Origin: Paracentrotus lividus
Taxonomy: Eukaryota; Echinodermata; Echinoidea; Camarodonta; Echinidae
DNA: 64,000 nt
Assembly: GCA_940671915.1 (NCBI GenBank)
Contig: CALNVZ010000174.1
Location: forward strand, 73,672,537 to 73,736,536
Reading direction: 5' to 3'
Numbering within the stretch: position 1 is the first letter of the stretch; the number at the start of each line of letters is the position of its first letter. Below, in pieces: positions 60,400 to 64,000 of the stretch. The notes under the pieces are model-generated. The model saw only the letters and a program-made list of their open reading frames with translations, had not been told where the DNA came from and made no database searches. The position numbers and the translations under genes are program-made.

Positions 60400-61055
60400 A
60401 CAACTCACCTACTGTCAAAGCACAATATCAAGCAACAGAGTTGTCCACGATTGATTGTCTGATTGCCCTTCAAGCAATCGCCCTCCCTTTGTCTTTACTT
60501 CTTGCCCCACATTAAAAAATGTTTGCTGGTCGTTTCCAGGTCCCCATTTCTACAAGATTCTTTTTAAATGACTTTGACCTCTACTTTTCAAAATTACATT
60601 AATTTCTGAAGATTAAAAATTGTAAATTGCAATTACGGTCTACATTAATGAATATCGCCAATCATCAGATTTCTTTTAGTTTTCCAGAATACAGTATTGC
60701 TCCCATCAGCGTGTCCATTAAAAGTATACAAAAGTCTCTAAGGTGTTTTATATGCCTAACCGAATAATAAGTAATAAAAAATTATTATTCCCTTTATCCC
60801 ACTTATAATTGATATTTTACACAACTTGAATGTTTATACAAGAATGTCCACATTCTGAAGATTAAGGCTGTGTTTATTATGATGAGTAAATTGCCTTTCA
60901 AATGTTGCTATGTAATCGCTATTTCCATCCTATCAATGATCTGATTATTGAATAAATGTGTTTACTTGTTCCAAGAATTCATTAAGAACGCACAATACTG
61001 TTGTATACGAAGCCCCCGACATGTATATACAATCATGACAATAACCAGCCGCTAG
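60400..61055. other. Intergenic or putative promoter-side sequence
   Basis: If the exon at 60334-60397 is real, this would hold its 5' UTR and promoter. No TATA box or initiator was singled out. Confidence 0.3.
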
Positions 61056-61059
61056 CCAA

Positions 61060-61280
61060 TGCCAGTAGCCATCACTAACTCTAGGTTTCCATGGGGTGCT
61101 CTCAATAATGGCTAATGTGTTTTTTGGAGAATACATCGCGTTCTGTCGATCACAAGGTACTCTGTTCGAATCCCAGCCACTTCTATTGGCAACTGGGTTA
61201 CTCAAACATTGTCTCAAGTGACTCAGGAGATGTAAATTCATACCGATGGGAAATGTTCTTATGGAGCTTCAGCACCTTAT
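61060..61280 (+). mobile_element. Possible tRNA-derived SINE
   Basis: CTGTTCGAATCCCAGCC at about 61162-61178 matches the B box and is preceded by a weakly A-box-like TAATGGCTAATG. The following body (GGCAACTGGGTTACTC...) does not match the other SINEs here, so it would be a different family. Confidence 0.4.
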
Positions 61281-62320
61281 CCTTTGACTTTGCGAAAACC
61301 AGGCAACAATTTCAGCGCTTTTTAACCTGTGGAAAAGGCCCTTCATATTAACAATACTGAATTTTATTGTTATTTTATTGTACATCCCCTCAATTTATTC
61401 AAGGAACAATGCAGGACAATTTACGAAAGACCTCATTTAGCTGTAACTTTTATGTTTTAGACCACCGAGGCTATCTACATTACGAATTACAATCATAAAC
61501 GTTTATAAGAGATGATGTTTCCAAAGAGACAAGAATGCGATAAGCCCGACTCATTATCCGGCTTGGCCCCCTTGATAAAAAGAAGATCTTGGTTGATTTG
61601 ATAAAATATGTTGTGGTTTCCTGGCCCAGCGTGTGATTACCACTAGATCAGCAAGTGGCATCTTCATAGACCTTTGCCCACCTGACATATGAGACTTCTT
61701 AAAGGAACAGAGTTTGATGATAATCAGAGGATTTGATATAAACAACTGTATGTTGTGTCTTCCTCTCCTAATCTGTCAATCAATCGTGACGAAATCTCTG
61801 AAGAAACCTTAAATGACACCATTTATGAAGCATGCAACAACAACAACAACAAAAATACTTTCGTTTTTTGTTTGTTTTTCCCCTTTTTGTCCTAGTATTT
61901 TGTTTATTTTTAATTTTTTAATTTTTTATTTGTCATTGAATAAACTATACATGTATTTCCACTTTCGCATTTTCTTTCTAGCATGTTTTTTTTCTAAAAA
62001 CTGACATTATAACATTTGAAAGTTCGCTAACATGTGACTTGCATTTTTTAATACAGGTTTTCCCCAATCAATCTCCAATCAATTTGACATTTCTTACAAG
62101 CACTTCCATCCGAAATGTGATCGCGATTAAAAATCTAAACGCTAATTTAGTTGACCGATAGCTCCGCGCCATTAGATATCGCTTAAATTGAGTGAACATA
62201 AAGGAATTTGACTGCAAAGAGTTTAAAATTGACCAGGAAAACCTATATTTAAAAGCTATTGATTAATATTAAACTTGGAAATTTGTAGACTTGGAAGAGT
62301 TATACCATATTACTTGGGGT
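61281..62320. other. Intergenic sequence
   Basis: A short (CAA)n run at 61838-61852 and T-rich tracts; no gene recognised. Small frames at 61554-61745 and 61813-62004 are unsupported. Confidence 0.4.
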
Positions 62321-62500
62321 CTAGACATCTCCCCCGGAGACAACTCCCCCGGGACAATTCCGGAGGACAGCTCCCCGGGACAACTCCCCGTAGGACAACC
62401 TTACCCTAACCCTAACCCTAACCCTAACTAACCCTATGTCTCCGGGGGGAGCTGTCCTCCGAAATTGTCCCCGGGGGAGTTGTCCTCGGGGGATGTCCTG
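62321..62500. mobile_element. GC-rich palindromic element with telomere-like core
   Basis: The left arm (AGACATCTCCCCCGGAGACA, ACTCCCCCGGGACAATTCCG, GAGGACAGCTCCCC) is complementary to the right arm (GGGGAGCTGTCCTCCGAAAT, TGTCCCCGGGGGAGTTGTCC, TCGGGGGATGTCCT). Between them lies (CCCTAA)4 plus CTAACCCTAT (about 62403-62436). GGACAACTCCCC-type motifs repeat within each arm. The composition contrasts sharply with the AT-rich surroundings. Confidence 0.85.
62403..62436 (-). repeat. Interstitial telomere-like repeat (TTAGGG on the minus strand)
   Basis: Four to five CCCTAA units, one shifted by a CTAA deletion or insertion. It is short, internal to a palindromic element and not at a chromosome end. 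Confidence 0.9.
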
Positions 62501-62519
62501 ATACGTACTTGGTTATTCT

Positions 62520-63178
62520 ATTTCAAGAATACCCTTCCAAAAAAATATCTTAAACTGTTCACTATAAGAACAAGAAATACATGCTCATATTACAAGAAAC
62601 AGAGGGTTTATTTTCATTCTGGATAGAAAGTCGGGGAAAACATTTGTACAACGGTCTGTTCGTTATAGTTTTCCAACTATCTGGAACTCCATACTAATTA
62701 TATTTGTCATCACTTCTTTCTCTCTTTCTTCTTTAAAGAAAATTAAAACAGTATTTCATTCAAAATATGCTTAGTTGGAACTCTGTAATACTTTGTAAAA
62801 ATCCATTGTAAAAAGGATGTAATTTAGTTTTGTTTTTTGTCTTTTTTTGGGGGGGGTCTTTAATATGTTTTCAGTTTATAATCTATGTATTTCATGTATT
62901 TGCTCTGGTATATTGAATGTTTTTCTTATTCCTTGAATTATTTAGACTATTATATAGAGCCTCCAGCTCATTTTCAATAAAATGGGGACTTTATGTTTAC
63001 AGGCCATCTGGCTTATTTTAAAGTTTCCCAAATTCATTATCTTATCTTGTATATAGGGCTTTTTGTAAAAATATTATATTGATTCAATGTCTTGCAAATA
63101 TATATGTTTGTCAAGTACAACTTTCTGTACATTTTAGAAGTGAATTGAATAAAACGAACTGAACTGAACTGAACTGAA
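62520..63178 (+). pseudogene. LINE 3' end: RT C-terminus, 3' UTR and GAACT tail
   Basis: The plus strand translates across a frameshift to GKTFVQRSVRYSFPTIWNSI (about 62636-62695), then, after a gap, SLSSFKKKIKTVFHSKYA (about 62720-62770). This is the usual C-terminal 'R-Y.....WN.L......FK..LK' ending of CR1/Rex1-type LINE proteins. A 3' UTR of about 400 bp follows and ends in GAATAAAACGAACTGAACTG with the GAACT (ACTGA) unit repeated five times (about 63151-63181). Short tandem 3' repeats instead of poly(A) are characteristic of CR1/L2-type LINEs. Everything upstream is missing, as expected for 5' truncation. Confidence 0.82.
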
Positions 63179-63181
63179 CTG

Positions 63182-63820
63182 AATCCAAACAGTAGGGGCT
63201 ACTCTTTTCTAAAAGAAGAAAGGGAGACATAAAATTATATAAAGACAATGATCGAATGTTTACATGTCAATATAATAAAGAAATACAGTTCTTGGAGAAT
63301 GAAAAATATCTACATGATGTAATTGCAATAATGGTAATTTTTAATTTTTAAAGAACATGATAAATATCGGGTCCAAATGTATTAAGATACATCGTCAAAT
63401 GGTTGTTATTCTTAATTTTACATCCCGATATTTCGCTCTGTTGTTTTATACATACAATGTTTCATACAATTTTTAGGTTTACCATATTCACTGAGAATTA
63501 ATAACTTAGGTTTAATTACAATTAGAGATTATCATGATTCTTGTTCATATTCCGAAGGTTTGTAAGGACACGCAAATCTCCTATCCTGAATCTTCGTACG
63601 GTATATCCGAAAATGAGATAGTTTGTTTGTCATGTTTGTCCGAACATTAATAAAATATTCAATAGGTTCGTTGTTTCTGAAAATGAGATATGGTTCGTTG
63701 GTCGAAAACTAAAATATGGTTTGTTATTCAAAAAGTTCGTTTTATCTGAAAAAGATGTAAAGCTTCTTATGTTTGAAAAATATTAGTTATTTCGAAGGTT
63801 CGTGTGTTCGAAAGTGAATA
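63182..63820. other. Intergenic sequence
   Basis: 63540-63800 contains several TTCG(T/A)A-like short motifs (GGTTCGTTG, GGTTCGTG) but no recognised element boundary. Confidence 0.35.
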
Positions 63821-63823
63821 AGG

Positions 63824-64000
63824 GGGCCGTCACACTGAGGTCGTTCTGTAACGTTCTTCCCGTTTTTGCCAGTTAAAAAAAAAAAATGCTGAACGGGCTT
63901 TGGTGGGTTGGAACTTATAACTTTGAAAATAATTTCTTGAATACGATGCTAGGCAGTTCATAAAGTTTCTCGTTACGTCCAATTCCGTCTTTATCGCGTC
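63824..64000. mobile_element. Possible MITE start, cut by the window edge
   Basis: GGGGGCCGTCACACTGAGGT has the look of the GGTCACA/GTCACAC-ended small elements found here (families at 41141 and 15323), but no right end is within the window. Confidence 0.3.

Noticed and set aside
60213..60515. 100-codon plus-strand frame as a gene
   Set aside because: Composition is explained by an antisense overlap with the better-supported minus-strand exon candidate; no domain.
62403..62436. Chromosome end (true telomere)
   Set aside because: Only a few CCCTAA units, inside a palindromic element, with LINE sequence continuing beyond.

Overview
This is a gene-poor, strongly AT-rich eukaryotic window. The long (AT)n, (TG)n and (A)n microsatellites, tRNA-derived SINEs, LINE reverse-transcriptase remnants and very many short inverted-repeat DNA transposons all point to a metazoan. 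The mix (several unrelated MITE families, tRNA-SINEs, CR1/Jockey-type LINE tails ending in a short tandem repeat, TTAGGG-type telomere motif) fits a marine invertebrate, perhaps a deuterostome such as an echinoderm. That assignment is an inference from general pattern and cannot be proven from this window.

I find no complete protein-coding gene. The open frames present are short, and most are microsatellite translations or fall inside transposable elements. The only candidates for host coding sequence are a 64-nt minus-strand start exon with a good splice donor near 60.3-60.4 kb and a weaker cysteine-containing frame near 7.5-7.7 kb. If the first is real, most of the window would be intronic or intergenic.

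Layout. 0-10 kb: a minus-strand LINE reverse transcriptase running off the left edge; a Tc1/mariner-like MITE nested in a 31-bp inverted repeat and a TG/CA cruciform; a SINE; a 1-kb foldback element; a 1-kb element with repeated subterminal motifs; AT arrays; and a second MITE copy. 10-22 kb: several MITEs, among them the first two of four copies of a CAGTCTGTGTCAAA-ended family, a tandem MITE dimer, an ATTCGG-rich element and a 1-kb foldback element. 22-26.4 kb: a MITE split by an insertion of about 2.9 kb carrying GGTCAC...GTGAC motifs. 27.6-32.7 kb: a 5.1-kb element with inverted repeats well over 1 kb long and a decayed interior. 34.7-37.9 kb: two TTAA-flanked MITEs and two other small elements. 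41-47.3 kb: a dense nest of at least eight elements. 47.3-53 kb: mostly low-copy-looking sequence with two SINE pieces. 53.3-54.7 kb: an element with repeated TGACTCGCGTGACA motifs. 56.4-59.9 kb: two LINE remnants. 62.3-63.2 kb: a palindromic element containing telomere-like CCCTAA repeats, then a LINE 3' end with a GAACT tail.

What the window mainly shows is the order of nested insertions and a set of repeat families that recur inside it. Recurrence within the window is the strongest evidence offered here, since no database search was possible.
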